Shown here in pieces: positions 34,726-42,346 of a stretch of DNA of 64,000 nucleotides (the first letter of the stretch is position 1; each line of letters begins with the position of its first letter). A model generated the notes under the pieces. That model ran no database searches. It had not been told where the DNA came from and was given only the letters and a program-made list of their open reading frames with translations. The position numbers and the translations under genes were made by a program. Source of the DNA: Enterococcus gallinarum NBRC 100675 (GTDB lineage: Bacteria; Bacillota; Bacilli; Lactobacillales; Enterococcaceae); NCBI RefSeq assembly GCF_001544275.1, contig NZ_BCQE01000009.1:62001-126000 (forward strand), read 5' to 3'.

Positions 34726-35748
34726 ATGTTAAAAGAAGTAACCTACGAATTTATCAAAGAAATTCCCAAAGCTGAACTCCATCTGCATTTAGAAGGAACG
34801 CTGGAGCCCGATTTGAAATTACGATTGGCACAAAAAAATCAAATTGATATTGGTCAATCAACAATCGAAGAGGTGGAAGCAAGTTATCAGTTCGACTCCT
34901 TGCCTTCTTTTTTGAACATTTATTATCCAGCGATGAATGTCCTCCAAACAGAAGAAGATTTTTATGAATTGGCAATGGCTTATTTCAAGAAAGCTGCCGA
35001 ACATCACGTAACTTATGCTGAAGTTTTTTTTGATCCGCAAGCCCATACCTCTCGCGGTATTTCTTTTGAAACCGTCATCAACGGCTATTATCGAGCGACA
35101 CAAGAAAGTGAACAAATTGGTGTACGAAGTGCCCTAATTATGTGCTTCTTACGAGATTTTTCTGCTGAATCAGCAGAGGAAACCTTAGAACAAGCACTAC
35201 CTTTTAAAGATAAGATCTTGGGGATCGGGCTTGATTCGGATGAAAAAGGCAATCCACCACTGAAGTTCAAAAAAGTCTTTGAAAAAGCAAAAGCCGCTGG
35301 GTTTCATTTGACGATGCACTGCGACATTGATCAAGAAGATTCAATCGAACATATTCGTCAAGCCATTGAAGAGATCCAAGTCGAACGAATCGATCATGGA
35401 ACAAATATCGTAGAAGATGAACAGTTAGTCGATTATGTGCGGGCGCACCAAATCGGATTGACTTGTTGTCCTGTTTCCAACGGCTTCGTCGTGGATGATA
35501 TGAAAGGAAAAGAAATCATTGAGTTATTAGCAAAAGGCGTCAAAGTGACGATCAATTCAGATGACCCAGCTTATTTCCAAAGCTATATTTCTGACGACCT
35601 TTATGCATTGAGCAAAAATTATCAGCTAACAGAGGACCAAATCATTCAATTGGTCAGAAATGCCTTTGAGATTGCTTGGTTACCAGCAGAAGAGAAGAAG
35701 TTGTATCTAGCGGAAGTCGATGCTTTTGTCGCGGAGAAAAACAATTAA
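34726..35748 (+). CDS. Adenine/adenosine deaminase, closer to adenine deaminase type 2
   Basis: A 340-residue metal-dependent purine deaminase of the adenosine-deaminase fold. The metal-binding HLHLEGT (residues ~18-24) is followed by the HCDIDQ, ERIDHGTNI and CCPVSN motifs. The late motif INSDDPAYF is the form seen in the fungal/Pseudomonas adenine deaminase (Aah1) group; true adenosine deaminases usually have (L/I)NTDDP. The product may therefore deaminate adenine to hypoxanthine. The gene stands alone, with GGAG 13 bases before the ATG. Many annotations will simply read 'adenosine deaminase'. Confidence 0.85.
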   Translation: MLKEVTYEFIKEIPKAELHLHLEGTLEPDLKLRLAQKNQIDIGQSTIEEVEASYQFDSLPSFLNIYYPAMNVLQTEEDFYELAMAYFKKAAEHHVTYAEVFFDPQAHTSRGISFETVINGYYRATQESEQIGVRSALIMCFLRDFSAESAEETLEQALPFKDKILGIGLDSDEKGNPPLKFKKVFEKAKAAGFHLTMHCDIDQEDSIEHIRQAIEEIQVERIDHGTNIVEDEQLVDYVRAHQIGLTCCPVSNGFVVDDMKGKEIIELLAKGVKVTINSDDPAYFQSYISDDLYALSKNYQLTEDQIIQLVRNAFEIAWLPAEEKKLYLAEVDAFVAEKNN

Positions 35749-35787
35749 TTTTATTCTTATACAGGCAAAGCTGCACAAGGGTAAAAC

Positions 35788-35825
35788 AAACAATCACTCC
35801 AAATACAGGATTGGAGTGATTGTTT
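35788..35825. terminator. Bidirectional terminator
   Basis: A 15-bp stem AAACAATCACTCCAA / TTGGAGTGATTGTTT with an 8-base loop between convergent genes, T-runs on both sides. Confidence 0.92.
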
Positions 35826-35837
35826 TTTGCTTGTGCA

Positions 35838-36635
35838 CTAAATATGAAGATCCTTCTTACAAAAGACCATGCCCGATGCCACGAACAGGATACACGCTCC
35901 GATCAATAGGACAAAGATTCCGATGAGACCACTACGATCTCCTGCGATCAAAGCATCTGGATCAAACAATGTAAAGAAAGTAAAATACTTTACTTTTTCT
36001 GCATTTCCGCCGGTGTTGGCAAGCATCTGTAAGACGTACATTAATGCTGGTATCCCACCGCCGACAGCAATACTGTATTTTGAATCATTAAAAACACAAG
36101 AAGCTAAGAAAGAGATTCCTGCGATAAACAACTGCAAACAAAGCAACCCACCATTCAGCAGCAACAATTTGGGAATCTCGAGTTCTCCTTTAAATTGTAA
36201 TCCGCAAAGGATCTCTAATGCAGTGCCATAGATGATCAAAAAGAAAATACCCGTTAAAAGAACCGACATCTGCGTCATGACAATCGTTTTCCGCTTGATT
36301 GGTGCTGCCAGCAGGGCCACCATCGCATTACTGTCCACATATTTGGCAATCAATGCATTCCCTCGAAGAATCGAGAATACCATTGGAAAAATGATCAAAA
36401 TAAAACCATAGAGATAAGAAGACATGAAACCCAATAATGAGTTAGCGCCGGCTTTCATGCCGACTGCCGACATCAATTCTGGCAACATCTTGCGCATCTC
36501 TTCAAGAGACTGCATCATTTCTGGATTGTACATACTGACAATGATCGAGATGTAAAGGGTCATGACGGCACCAAAAATCACAAGCGTCAGGATGCTGCGG
36601 CGTAATTCGCGTTTGTAAAGGGTGAAATTGATCAT
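35838..36635 (-). CDS. ABC-2 type transporter permease
   Basis: A 265-residue permease with about six membrane helices (ILTLVIFGAVMTLYISIIV, YLYGFILIIFPMVFSI, ISFLASCVF, LIGIFVLLIGACILFVASG). The 'ABC-2 like' arrangement with an N-terminal RELRRS segment is typical of exporters of antibiotics, lipids or peptides. It overlaps the stop of its ATPase gene by 4 bases. The substrate is not predictable. Confidence 0.85.
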   Translation of the reverse strand: MINFTLYKRELRRSILTLVIFGAVMTLYISIIVSMYNPEMMQSLEEMRKMLPELMSAVGMKAGANSLLGFMSSYLYGFILIIFPMVFSILRGNALIAKYVDSNAMVALLAAPIKRKTIVMTQMSVLLTGIFFLIIYGTALEILCGLQFKGELEIPKLLLLNGGLLCLQLFIAGISFLASCVFNDSKYSIAVGGGIPALMYVLQMLANTGGNAEKVKYFTFFTLFDPDALIAGDRSGLIGIFVLLIGACILFVASGMVFCKKDLHI

Positions 36636-37453
36636 TTCTCTTCACCTCCATAATAATCCATAAAGATCTGTTCCAATGTTTGACTCGTACTGACTTGAAC
36701 CTGACTAGGTTGTGCCGGATCGATTTCTCCATTGAAATCTGCTGCAAAGGCTACCGCCAGTTGTTCATTTGGCAAAGTGACGGTATAACGACGCAGATGT
36801 TTTTCTCTTAATGTGTCGGTGGAATCCAACGCAACTAATTTTCCCGCACGAATGATGCCAATTCGATCACAGGTCCGCTCAACTTCTTCAAACATGTGGC
36901 TAGACATGAGGATGGTTTTGCCTCGCTTCTTTTCTTCAGTGATTAAATCAATAAAACGTGACTGCATCAAAGGATCCAATCCACTAGTAGGCTCATCCAA
37001 AATCAGAATCTCCGGATCGTGCATGAAAGCCACAACGATGCCAATTTTTTGTTTCATCCCTTTACTCATTTTCTTGATCTTGCCGTTCGGATCTAACTCA
37101 AATCGATCAAGTAATTCTTTGGCCCGTCCATTTTCAGTATTTCCCCGATACTTTGCTATAAAGGTAATAAATTCTGTTCCAGTCATTTCATCAAAAAATG
37201 TCATTTCGCCTGGAATGTAGCCTAAATTTCTTTGGATTTGTTCCCGTTGTTGCCAACAATCCAGCCCATTGATTGAACAACTGCCACTTTGAGGTTTAAT
37301 GAACCCCATTAGATGACGGATCGTCGTGGTCTTCCCCGCGCCATTGGGCCCCAGAAATCCAAACGCTCCTGTTTCCACAGAAAATGACAGGTCAAAAATT
37401 CCTTTGCCATTGCCATAATCTCGTGTAAGGTTGGAAATATCAATTTTCCCCAT
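36632..37453 (-). CDS. ABC transporter ATP-binding protein (drug/lipid exporter type)
   Basis: A 273-residue ATPase of the CcmA/NatA group. Walker A is GPNGAGKTTT, the signature is MSKGMKQK, Walker B is ILILDEPTSGLDP, and the switch His is in MSSHMFEEVE. The C-terminal ~70 residues (TVTLPNEQLAVAFAADF) are the extra domain of this exporter type. It is encoded first, with the permease coupled behind it. AGGAGG is 7 bases before the ATG. Confidence 0.92.
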   Translation of the reverse strand: MGKIDISNLTRDYGNGKGIFDLSFSVETGAFGFLGPNGAGKTTTIRHLMGFIKPQSGSCSINGLDCWQQREQIQRNLGYIPGEMTFFDEMTGTEFITFIAKYRGNTENGRAKELLDRFELDPNGKIKKMSKGMKQKIGIVVAFMHDPEILILDEPTSGLDPLMQSRFIDLITEEKKRGKTILMSSHMFEEVERTCDRIGIIRAGKLVALDSTDTLREKHLRRYTVTLPNEQLAVAFAADFNGEIDPAQPSQVQVSTSQTLEQIFMDYYGGEEK

Positions 37454-37570
37454 CGTACATTCCTCCTATTGACCAACACCTATCCACTAGCAAATCATTT
37501 GCTGCTTCGATCTACTCGCTTTTTGATGCTCCCGCTTTGCAAGTGATCAGTCAAGGCCATCGGTCTTTGC

Positions 37571-37602
37571 CATACGTTTCGTATGATGATAGACAAAGTA
37601 TA
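37571..37602 (-). promoter_or_regulatory. Candidate promoter and operator of the ABC-2 operon
   Basis: On the minus strand a -10 TATACT (37602-37597) is followed 11 bases later by the inverted repeat CATACG-TTT-CGTATG (37571-37585). The -35 is not clear. The position downstream of the -10 suits a repressor. Confidence 0.45.
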
Positions 37603-37992
37603 GACCATGTTGCTGCTTTTGACTATCAAAATATTCATCGTGTCTCAGAAATAAGCTCGCCAAAAAAAGCTGTTTTTTAAGTCGCAAACTGATCACAAAA
37701 AAGCAGCAGTCCCATAAATCAAGAGACTGCTGCTAGTATCTATCGAAAAGAAATACGTTACCATTCAAAAATCATTCAGAACCCAAGGCACCCATCATGG
37801 TCAACATAAAAGGAGTTTATCAAGTACCAAGAAAAGTTGTCATTACCTGTCGATAATGTGAGAACAGTTTAGACAAAAGGTGCCTTTTGTTCCTTGCTTC
37901 CAGTCTACAAAAAGAAGCTGCACGATACAAGAGGAACGAGTAAGAAAGCTCCTGTCCCGGTCCTTCACTTTTATTCTGACTAAATAGAACAC
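37603..37992. other. Intergenic region between the ABC operon and the sigma-like gene
   Basis: It holds the terminator at 37702-37734 and a distant inverted pair AAGGCACC (37785-37792) / GGTGCCTT (37879-37886). The minus frame at 37820-38110 is open but overlaps the sigma-like gene out of frame and has no start site; I do not count it as a gene. Confidence 0.4.
37702..37734 (-). terminator. Terminator downstream of the sigma-like gene
   Basis: Stem AGCAGCAGTC / GACTGCTGCT followed on the minus strand by TTTTTTG. It lies ~260 bases after the stop codon. Confidence 0.85.
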
Positions 37993-38478
37993 CTATTTTT
38001 TGCTGCTCGTCGTCTCCTCGTGAATAAATTGCTGCCAGCGGGCTCTCAACTTCTGACGATAATAATAGCGAGACTGTTTTGATCCCACTTGATTGACCCA
38101 ATCGAGCCACATTTGTCGTTCTTTCGGTTTCAGAAATGCCCAGAATTGCATCAGCAATAGATGATTGTCGATGTCTTCTTTCAAATCAATCGTTTCTTCC
38201 TGCTCTGATGCTATTGCTTGAATCAGTTGTTTTTGTCGATTACTTTTTCGTTGTAAATCAATCACTCGCCATAGCAAAAAGCCAAATAGATAATTCACTT
38301 CATTTTCGTTGCGAAAGATCCCTTCATCAGGATACTTTCGTGCACGCTCAAAGAGCATGAGTCGCAACTCTTGCAAATAATCTTCAAAATCTGGATGGCT
38401 GGGGAAAATGCCCGCCCGAATCAGCACTTTGTAAAAGAGGCGCTCATAAGAAGCCATCAGTGTTTGCCATTCTTTCAT
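37993..38478 (-). CDS. Small sigma-70-like factor, ComX/SigH-type
   Basis: A 161-residue protein. Residues ~28-85 look like sigma region 2 (FEDYLQELRLMLFERARKYP, then FLLWRVIDLQRKSNRQ; compare the YDDL.QEGR..L and KWR..D..RK patterns of ComX/SigH). The last ~50 residues (FLKPKERQMWLDWVNQVGSK, then RYYYRQKLRARWQQF) fit a divergent region 4. The ATG at 38478 has AGGAGG 6 bases upstream. In streptococci and lactobacilli factors of this size drive late competence genes. Its neighbour is a divergent ComK-like gene, which supports a competence or DNA-uptake role; that role is inference. Confidence 0.7.
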   Translation of the reverse strand: MKEWQTLMASYERLFYKVLIRAGIFPSHPDFEDYLQELRLMLFERARKYPDEGIFRNENEVNYLFGFLLWRVIDLQRKSNRQKQLIQAIASEQEETIDLKEDIDNHLLLMQFWAFLKPKERQMWLDWVNQVGSKQSRYYYRQKLRARWQQFIHEETTSSKK

Positions 38479-38499
38479 TGTATTCCTCCTTTTGCTTGG

Positions 38500-38512
38500 T
38501 GTTCCCGCGGGT
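38500..38512. repeat. GC-rich palindrome in front of the sigma-like gene
   Basis: TTCCCGCGGGTA contains the perfect 8-bp palindrome CCCGCGGG about 25 bases upstream of the sigma-like start, unusual in this AT-rich intergenic stretch. It may be an operator. Confidence 0.35.
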
Positions 38513-38588
38513 ACATTAACCATAGCAAAAAGAGGAAGTGACTATTTTTATCAAAAATCAATAAATCATTTGAATTATGCACTTTTTA

Positions 38589-38617
38589 TTGCAAAAATAG
38601 TCAGATAATTTTATAGT
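38589..38617 (+). promoter_or_regulatory. Promoter of the ComK-like gene
   Basis: TTGCAA (38589-38594), 17-base spacer, TATAGT (38612-38617). It is followed at 38634-38639 by AAGGAG and the ATG at 38647. Confidence 0.7.
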
Positions 38618-38646
38618 TGAAGTATCTAAAATGAAGGAGTTTTTCT

Positions 38647-38676
38647 ATGAAGAGATGCTACTCCCCTACAAGTTAG
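38647..38676 (+). other. Nine-codon leader frame ending in TAG, in frame with the ComK-like gene
   Basis: AAGGAG, 7 bases, ATG: the best translation start of this transcript. It encodes MKRCYSPTS and stops at TAG (38674-38676). The same frame continues open through 36 codons into the ComK-like coding region. It may be a leader peptide, a disabling mutation, or a site of stop-codon readthrough. Confidence 0.55.
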
Positions 38677-38784
38677 AATAAACTTGATCCTTACCGTCTG
38701 TCCTTTGACCCAAAATGTAAACGATTCCTCAATTCTAGTGATCAGACCACTTGCCATGAACTTGCTGCTTTGATCCGCCCAACC

Positions 38785-39423
38785 ATGACAATCGACTTCG
38801 AGAAAGAAATTTTTGCCATTCTGCCTTTTGTTCGTGATGATCGCACGCATTCTTTGATCATTTATCAAGACTATTGTTCTCTGCTTCCACAGCCGCCATT
38901 TCCTATCATCAAACAGATTCTTCTCCATTTCCATTTTTATGAGTACGCGCTTTTCAAAGATACACTGTACCATTTATTCAGCCAGTCGAATATCAAACGT
39001 CAATACAAGATTCCTTGTGCGACTAGCGAATATAGCTTGCTACCACTAACAAATGCGACCAAAAAAGACACGATTTGGGTGAACCCTGGAAAAATCATGA
39101 CTTTGTCCGCTTCTGGACCGCAGCTATTCATTGAACTGCACAATCAGTTCTCTTTCCCCTGTTTGGTTGAGTCCCGCCGCTTAAAGCAAACCATGCTGAT
39201 TAGTTTCCTTGCTCATGGCATTATCAAACGAGAACATAGCTATCAACTGCCTCGGGCGAACACTAGCCTCACTGAGTTTTTGGAACTTTCTTTTTCTCCC
39301 CTCACCAACCACTTACTAGAAGATCTTCATTTTCATGATCTTCCCGGCAAACGAGGAAGTTTTAGTCTGATTTATCAAGATCTCTATGCAGAAGAAAGCC
39401 AACAAAAAATGCGACAAAAATGA
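38785..39423 (+). CDS. ComK-like competence transcription factor
   Basis: A 212-residue protein that aligns by eye along the whole ComK family. Landmarks are EIFAILPF near the N-terminus (compare ATIAVLPE), HSLIIYQDYCSLLP, then LYHLFSQSNIKRQYKIPCAT (compare the KIPI box), LPLTNATKKDTIWVNPGKI (compare FPT.SP....C.WI...HI), and an Ile/Leu-rich C-terminal half. B. subtilis ComK, 192 residues, binds K-boxes and turns on DNA-uptake genes. The ATG at 38785 and TTG at 38770 both lack a ribosome site; the good site belongs to the upstream ATG that is cut off by TAG. Expression may thus depend on reinitiation, or the gene may be damaged. Divergent from the sigma-like gene. Confidence 0.72.
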   Translation: MTIDFEKEIFAILPFVRDDRTHSLIIYQDYCSLLPQPPFPIIKQILLHFHFYEYALFKDTLYHLFSQSNIKRQYKIPCATSEYSLLPLTNATKKDTIWVNPGKIMTLSASGPQLFIELHNQFSFPCLVESRRLKQTMLISFLAHGIIKREHSYQLPRANTSLTEFLELSFSPLTNHLLEDLHFHDLPGKRGSFSLIYQDLYAEESQQKMRQK

Positions 39424-39564
39424 GTGCATTTGTTCAATTTCCCCTCTTACCAACGCTTTTGCTTCTGAAAGGAGCAACTACAGAAAATTTACAAGAAATT
39501 CAAAAGAAAAATATTTTTTGATCTTTTAGCGTATTTTATTTTTGAGAAACAAAAAAGCACTAGT

Positions 39565-39644
39565 TTAAGAAAATAGTGCTTTAAGAAAGTAACGCTTTAA
39601 AAAAGTAGTGCGTTAAGAAAATAGTGCTTTAAAAAAATAGTGGC
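39565..39644 (+). repeat. Five 16-bp tandem repeats
   Basis: Units at 39565, 39581, 39597, 39613 and 39629. Units 1 and 4 are identical (TTAAGAAAATAGTGCT); the others differ at 2-4 positions. AGCACTA at 39556-39562 can pair with TAGTGCT of the first unit. The array sits ~30 bases before the small gene at 39672. Confidence 0.9.
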
Positions 39645-39671
39645 GGAATGCTGCGAAGGAGGAAAACTATT

Positions 39672-39803
39672 ATGCGTATCGTTAAAATTTCGGAGACAGA
39701 GATCTATGTCGAAATGACAGGGAAAGAATCATTTACAGTTACTTGCAGCAGTGAGCAGCTCGCTGAGCGATGGCTGGCATTGTTAGAAGGTTTATCCGAG
39801 TAG
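39672..39803 (+). CDS. 43-residue small protein of unknown function
   Basis: ATG at 39672, preceded by AAGGAGG with a 9-base gap, runs 43 codons to TAG. The peptide starts MRIVKISETEIYVEMTGK and ends LAERWLALLEGLSE: a beta-hairpin-like half followed by an amphipathic helix, acidic overall, one Cys. No family recognised. The strong ribosome site, the repeats just upstream and the terminator ~130 bases downstream make it more likely a real gene than chance. Confidence 0.6.
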   Translation: MRIVKISETEIYVEMTGKESFTVTCSSEQLAERWLALLEGLSE

Positions 39804-39932
39804 AGCAACTGATCTTCGAAGCAAGATCCGCAAGCGAGACCGCAAGTCAGCTGACCCCATTGGCAGTTGGCTGATGCAATGCCTGAAATGTCTTTCTTTT
39901 CTCATAAGAGGACAGCAACCAGTGCCCATAAT

Positions 39933-40018
39933 AAAAAGCAGCGGCTGCTTGCAGTGACCCGAAAAGTTGGACCAAAAGCCAACTTTTCGGACACACTTCA
40001 TTTTTGCCGCTGCTTTTT
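39933..40018. terminator. Nested bidirectional terminator structure
   Basis: Outer stem AAAAAGCAGCGGC / GCCGCTGCTTTTT (39933-39945 with 40006-40018) and inner perfect 12-bp stem CCGAAAAGTTGG / CCAACTTTTCGG (39959-39970 with 39979-39990). It serves the M23 peptidase gene on the minus strand and probably the small gene on the plus strand. Confidence 0.85.
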
Positions 40019-40022
40019 TTAT

Positions 40023-41387
40023 TTAGAGGCCTAATTCAGACGCGGGGTCGAAGAAGCCTGACCATAGTCCTGTCGCCATCCCCAAATGTAGATGGACACC
40101 AGTCGAATTCCCAGTTGTTCCCATTCCACCAAGGTATTGACGTGCTGTGACACTTTGACCGCTGCTAACAGCAGGCAATGCATTGAAGTGCATATAATAA
40201 CTATAGATGCCGTTCGGATGCTTTATAATCACATAATTTCCTGTGGACGGACCATAACCGGCTTCTACCACTTTCCCACCTTGAATCGCATAAATCGGTG
40301 TTCCACTACTACCAGTAAAGTCGATCCCATTGTGCTGGTTGCCGGAAGAACCCGTTGGATCTGTACGGTATCCAAAACGACTCGAGATATGGACAGAATC
40401 GACCGGTAAAGACCAACCGCTTGTTTGATTTCCACTAGCAAGCTCCGGTGTTTCTTGGTCAGTATCTTGATTGGTTTCTTTTTTACTTGTTTCTTCAATG
40501 TTGGTCGCTTCTTTGATTGGTGCAGAAGCATTAGCGGATGACGTTGCTTCTGCGGCAGTTTCTTTTGCCGACTCTTTTTCTTGAGAGACCGCTGCTTCAG
40601 CGGCTACTTGTTTTTTCGCTAGTTCCTGAGTTTTTTTTGCCTCAGCTTGTGCTTGTTTCTTAGCTTCTGCAGCTAACGCTTCTTCTGCTGCTAATTGTTT
40701 CAGTGTTTCTTCCCGTTTCTTTTCAGCAGCCGCTTTTTCTGCTTCCAAGTCAGACTTTTTGCTCTCTTCTTGATTCAGAGACAATCGTAAGTCGGCTAAT
40801 GCCACGTCCTGATTCAATCGTACATCCGCAAGCTCCCCTTGCTTTTGTTGCAGCTCGCTCGCATGAGTTTCAATTTCGGATAGTTTTTCTTCTAGTTCTT
40901 TTTCGAGCTTGATACTTGTCTCGATGTCTTTTTGCTGTTGCTCAACGATACTATTGCTGGCATTCATAATGGTGACAGAAGCAATGGCTCGTTGGATCGC
41001 TTCACCTAGTGAGTCAGCATCAAGTAATGTCGTCATCATGGCATTCGAAGGTTCTGAAACTTGAATATCTCTTGCTTGATTCGCCAGTGTTTCTTTCCGT
41101 TTGGCGATTTTTTCTTCCAACTCCTTGATTTCAACCGCGATTTTGTTGACCTTTTGCTCTGTGCTGGCCTTTGACGCCAAAATCGAATCCATTTCAGATT
41201 CAAGTTGTTGGATCTCCGCTTCCGTCTTTTGTTTGAACGCTTCTATTGAAGCAGATTCCCCTTTGATTTCATTGATTCGCTGGGTTTGTTGTTGAATTTG
41301 ACGATCGACATCTTCTGCACGTGCAGTTAATGGCAAGCCAATCAACATCAGTGAACTTGCTACTATCAGTTTTTCTAGTTTTTTCAT
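40023..41387 (-). CDS. Secreted coiled-coil M23 peptidase (PcsB/EnvC-like organisation)
   Basis: A 454-residue secreted protein. Residues 1-24 are a signal peptide (ending LTARAED). Residues ~25-235 form long coiled coils (QIQQQTQRINEIKGE, ELEEKIAKRKETLANQ, SIKLEKELEEKLSEIE). A low-complexity Ala/Glu/Lys then Ser/Thr linker runs to ~325. The M23 LytM domain has zinc ligands H352 and D356 (HNGIDF) and the HLH at 432-434. The layout matches septal hydrolases controlled by FtsEX (PcsB, EnvC) and the N-terminus resembles enterococcal SagA, but with M23 replacing NlpC/P60. It probably cuts peptidoglycan cross-bridges at division. The promoter region has striking repeats (41437-41500). Confidence 0.9.
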   Translation of the reverse strand: MKKLEKLIVASSLMLIGLPLTARAEDVDRQIQQQTQRINEIKGESASIEAFKQKTEAEIQQLESEMDSILASKASTEQKVNKIAVEIKELEEKIAKRKETLANQARDIQVSEPSNAMMTTLLDADSLGEAIQRAIASVTIMNASNSIVEQQQKDIETSIKLEKELEEKLSEIETHASELQQKQGELADVRLNQDVALADLRLSLNQEESKKSDLEAEKAAAEKKREETLKQLAAEEALAAEAKKQAQAEAKKTQELAKKQVAAEAAVSQEKESAKETAAEATSSANASAPIKEATNIEETSKKETNQDTDQETPELASGNQTSGWSLPVDSVHISSRFGYRTDPTGSSGNQHNGIDFTGSSGTPIYAIQGGKVVEAGYGPSTGNYVIIKHPNGIYSYYMHFNALPAVSSGQSVTARQYLGGMGTTGNSTGVHLHLGMATGLWSGFFDPASELGL

Positions 41388-41420
41388 GCTATCTCCTTAA
41401 TCCAACAGTTCGTTTCTACT

Positions 41421-41457
41421 AGCATACCGAAATTTCTGATTCTTTTGGGAAGAATCA
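41421..41457 (-). promoter_or_regulatory. Promoter region of the M23 gene with inverted repeat
   Basis: On the minus strand a -10 TATGCT (41426-41421) is preceded by the perfect inverted repeat TGATTCTT-TTGGG-AAGAATCA (41437-41457) that covers the -35 position. No consensus -35 is seen, so the promoter probably needs an activator. Confidence 0.5.
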
Positions 41458-41465
41458 CAAGAAAA

Positions 41466-41500
41466 ACATCTGGTTGCAAAATTCTGACATCTCGTTGCAA
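41466..41500 (-). repeat. Direct repeats TTGCAAC(G/C)AGATGT, 21-bp period
   Basis: On the minus strand TTGCAACGAGATGT (41500-41487) and TTGCAACCAGATGT (41479-41466), 13 of 14 bases the same. A 21-bp period puts both on the same face of the helix, typical of a response-regulator dimer pair upstream of the -35. Confidence 0.75.
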
Positions 41501-41589
41501 TCAACTTGTTAGATTCCAACATGAATCGTAAGTTGCTTTTTATTTCTTTTCATGAGGAAAAAAACAGTTGAGAATTTTTTTGCAAAAAA

Positions 41590-41628
41590 AGGTAGATAAA
41601 TGCTCAGTCATTGAACATTCATCTACCT
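41590..41628 (-). terminator. Terminator of the PTS-deglycase operon
   Basis: Stem AGGTAGAT / ATCTACCT (plus AATG/CATT) followed on the minus strand by TTTTTTT. It lies just after the HAD gene. Confidence 0.88.
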
Positions 41629-41659
41629 CCGTTGGACTTTCATTTGATGATCGACAAAA

Positions 41660-42301
41660 TCAGATGAATCGCCTAGCTGCCAAATCAGCGGCAGCTACTA
41701 CCATCGCTTCTTCAGGAAAAACCATTCCGGCGGTAAAAGCATTGGGATAAGCCAATACTTTCAAGCCCGCACTTAAAGCGGCCGTCACCCCGGTTGGACT
41801 ATCCTCCAGTGCAATAACTTCTTCTTCTGACAATGCCAACTGTGCAAGACATTTCTGATATCCCTCAGGAGCTGGCTTGCCTTCCTTCACATCATCCCGA
41901 GTTATGATAAGATCAAAAACTGACATCAACTCTTGATGATGAGCAAAGAAATGCATCAATTCTGCTTTCCTTGAATTAGAGACGATCGCTAGCTTCAACT
42001 GGTTCTTTTTGCCATACTGGATAACTTCTGCAATGCCTTCCCGCAATGGTACCTCAGGATACTTCGTTTTCTGCGCTTGAGTAAAACATGCTTCAATGGC
42101 TTCTACATCGACAGGCTTCCCTAGAGATTTTTCTAAGTGTTGATAAAACACCCCATCTGCTGAACCAATACTTTTTTGGTAGTCTCTTCTTGTATAGGTT
42201 ACCTGGTAGGTGTCACGAAGGTATTGCTTTACTGCTTGATAAGCAACTTCCTCGGTATCCACAAGCGTACCATCAAAATCAAAAATAATTCCCTTTACCA
42301 T
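41660..42301 (-). CDS. HAD-superfamily phosphatase (beta-phosphoglucomutase-like)
   Basis: A 213-residue HAD hydrolase, subfamily IA. Motif I is FDFDGTLVDTEE, motif II VSNSRK, motif III lies around KEGKPAPEGY and motif IV is LEDSPTGV. It removes or moves a phosphate on a small sugar phosphate. As last gene of the mannose-PTS/deglycase operon it may prevent build-up of the sugar-6-phosphate. Two starts are possible: ATG 42301 with GGGGAG only 3 bases away, or ATG 42313 without a good site. Confidence 0.85.
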   Translation of the reverse strand: MVKGIIFDFDGTLVDTEEVAYQAVKQYLRDTYQVTYTRRDYQKSIGSADGVFYQHLEKSLGKPVDVEAIEACFTQAQKTKYPEVPLREGIAEVIQYGKKNQLKLAIVSNSRKAELMHFFAHHQELMSVFDLIITRDDVKEGKPAPEGYQKCLAQLALSEEEVIALEDSPTGVTAALSAGLKVLAYPNAFTAGMVFPEEAMVVAAADLAARRFI

Positions 42302-42346
42302 GTGCTCCCCCATTGAATCTTTTAGAATTGGATCTTAGGTTTCATT

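Noticed and set aside
37820-38110. Minus-strand open frame after the sigma-like gene, considered as a frameshifted extension
   Set aside because: It overlaps the sigma-like gene in another frame, has no ribosome site, and the sigma-like protein already has a complete region 4-like end.
38626-38973. Minus-strand 115-residue frame over the ComK-like leader
   Set aside because: It is antisense to a better supported promoter, ribosome site and ComK-like frame and shows no domain-like features.
39792-40001. Minus-strand 69-residue frame in the terminator region
   Set aside because: It lies within the nested terminator hairpins and is rich in Arg, Cys and Leu as expected from a chance frame.
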